64,000 nt of DNA, from assembly GCF_002163715.1 (NCBI RefSeq), contig NZ_CP015698.1:372001-436000 (forward strand). The letters run 5' to 3'. A program made the translations under genes and the position numbers. The notes under the pieces were generated by a model. It ran no database searches, had not been told where the DNA came from, and was given only the letters and a program-made list of their open reading frames with translations. The stretch comes from Curvibacter sp. AEP1-3. GTDB lineage: Bacteria > Pseudomonadota > Gammaproteobacteria > Burkholderiales > Burkholderiaceae_C. Below, one piece after another: positions 63,412 through 64,000 of the stretch (within the stretch, counting starts at the first letter, position 1; every line of letters begins with the position of its first letter).

Positions 63412-63492
63412 CAGGTTGCTCGTCGCAGACACGCAGCAGCAGGTTGCCGCTTCGCGGCGCTTGCTGCGTGCCGGAAAGCGTCAACGTTAACG
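63406..63492 (+). other. attC recombination site (cassette 2)
   Basis: R'' GCATAAC (63406-63412). The inner arms CACGCAGCA (63430-63438) and TGCTGCGTG (63462-63470) pair perfectly, and the tip is GCCGC-TTC-GCGGC. The R' box here is GTTAACG (63486-63492), which does not match R'' beyond GTTA. That is expected because the bases after the first G come from whatever follows the cassette. It is 87 bp long. Confidence 0.88.
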
Positions 63493-63593
63493 GCTGCTTA
63501 CAGCCTGTTGCAGCCATTCAAAAAGATAAACAAAACCGCATCAATATCGGTGTCATGCTGACCCTCAAACTAACAGCGCATCGCCCCAAAAGC

Positions 63594-63620
63594 AAAAGGC
63601 CCTCAAGAGAGGGCCTTTTT
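63594..63620. terminator. Bidirectional terminator
   Basis: AAAAGGCCCTC, short AAGA loop, GAGGGCCTTTTT. It can end transcripts from both sides: the cassettes on the left and the small basic gene on the right. Confidence 0.88.
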
Positions 63621-63662
63621 GTTTTGCATGCGGCGACGCGGGGTCGCCAGCGGATGCAGGGC

Positions 63663-63824
63663 TTAGCGGTGACGCTTGCCGGGGTTCTTCTTGCTGCGAG
63701 TTGCAACACCACGTTCCAAGCTGATGCGCTGACCGCGACCTGCGGTAGGCAGGGTGTAGCCAGGCAGGGGCTTGGGTGCGGGAGTGGCTTTGCGGTCGGC
63801 TTCGGTAAAGATTTTGTTGCCCAT
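63663..63824 (-). CDS. Small basic hypothetical protein, 53 aa
   Basis: The product starts MGNKIFTEADRKATPAPKPL and ends in a strongly basic tail (ATRSKKNPGKRHR), with no Cys and no hydrophobic segment. It may bind RNA or DNA. The start at 63824 is chosen over an in-frame ATG at 63869, whose extra residues look unconserved. A terminator follows, and the Gly/Pro-rich, basic composition suggests a real gene, but I know of no named family. Confidence 0.65.
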   Translation of the reverse strand: MGNKIFTEADRKATPAPKPLPGYTLPTAGRGQRISLERGVATRSKKNPGKRHR

Positions 63825-63961
63825 GTGGCGATCCTGTTGAGGTTGGTGTGAAAACGCGTATTTTCTCATTTTTTCGGGCGCTATTTACAAGCCCCTGATG
63901 GATGGCCCCAACTCATAGCCCTCAAGGCCCGTGGATGGTCGTGGTTTGCCACAATCCCCGC

Positions 63962-64000
63962 ATGCAGGCCTTTTACTCCGACCAGTTCGTTTTGCCCTTG
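63962..64000 (+). CDS. Histone-deacetylase-family protein, first 13 codons only
   Basis: The window ends in MQAFYSDQFVLPL, the N terminus typical of betaproteobacterial class II histone deacetylase-like proteins (acetylpolyamine amidohydrolase/AcuC group). Only the start is seen, so the call is tentative. The gene runs off the right edge. Confidence 0.5.
   Translation, partial: MQAFYSDQFVLPL

Larger units (their letters stand above)
62321..63486 (+). mobile_element. Two integron gene cassettes in tandem, no integrase present (CALIN-type)
   Basis: Cassette one runs about 62321-62769 and cassette two about 62770-63486, each one gene plus its attC, same direction, no own promoter. In each, the first bases (TTATGC) pair with the R'' box (GCATAAC) at the cassette's own end, as expected for a circular cassette before insertion. 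The stop codon of each gene lies inside the R'' box. Composition is lower in GC than the chromosome. No intI gene is seen in the window. Confidence 0.85.

Overview
The window looks like the chromosome of a betaproteobacterium of the order Burkholderiales, most likely family Comamonadaceae and close to Rhodoferax. This rests on protein sequence character, on gene order (rimP-nusA-infB-rbfA-truB-typA; mltG-tmk-holB-pilZ-tatD; smpB divergent from ratA-ratB) and on moderately high GC. It is an inference from memory of such genomes, not a database result. Most of the sequence is ordinary, tightly packed housekeeping DNA. At least nine junctions have ATGA stop/start overlaps, which suggests translational coupling.

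Layout. 1-3.9 kb: the 3' part of hrpA, a hypothetical gene and a PQQ-type sugar dehydrogenase. 3.9-10.9 kb: methionine aminotransferase, cysB and a CbiX-type chelatase next to lptG and lptF (lipopolysaccharide export), then divergent pepA-holC and a small gene. 11.0 kb: tRNA-Ser(GGA) with its terminator. 11.2-15.8 kb: a stomatin/NfeD pair, a PLP-dependent amino-acid decarboxylase and fabI. 15.9-21.3 kb: the yejABEF peptide ABC transporter. 21.4-29.8 kb: the translation operon rimP-nusA-infB-rbfA-truB followed by typA. 29.9-35.6 kb: an EamA transporter with a 3-hydroxyisobutyryl-CoA hydrolase-like enzyme, a lipoprotein/ECF sigma/anti-sigma operon, smpB, ratA-ratB and a DUF4124 protein. 35.7-38.8 kb: guaB-guaA. 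38.9-44.4 kb: a REC-GGDEF-EAL protein, a TadA fused to an alpha/beta-hydrolase-like domain, LD-carboxypeptidase and an adenylate cyclase-FHA protein. 44.4-49.0 kb (minus strand): mltG-tmk-holB-pilZ-tatD-ankyrin. 49.0-61.9 kb: ygfZ, an orphan cheZ, a thioesterase-GNAT fusion, a group of hydrolase, alcohol dehydrogenase and patatin genes, an HDOD gene, tex, a solute-binding protein, a methyltransferase and a VOC protein. 61.9-63.5 kb: two integron-type gene cassettes with attC sites and no integrase. The window ends in a small basic-protein gene and the first 13 codons of a probable histone-deacetylase-family gene.

Two things stand out. First, a dispersed palindromic repeat of about 45-50 bp occurs nine times. 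Seven copies lie inside unrelated protein-coding genes, and every copy is read in the one open frame of its strand, so the host proteins carry related short peptides. This resembles in behaviour the Rickettsia palindromic elements, but the sequence is not one I can name. Second, the two promoterless cassettes at 62.3-63.5 kb have textbook attC folding. They follow a segment that resembles an integron attI site, but no intI is present, so this is a cluster of attC sites lacking an integrase or the remnant of an integron.

Smaller points of interest are the TadA-hydrolase and thioesterase-GNAT fusions, the minimal adenylate cyclase-FHA protein with all catalytic residues, the cheZ gene outside any chemotaxis cluster but with its own promoter, a terminator-like hairpin just after the likely rimP promoter, and a threonine in place of asparagine in the IF-2 NKxD motif.
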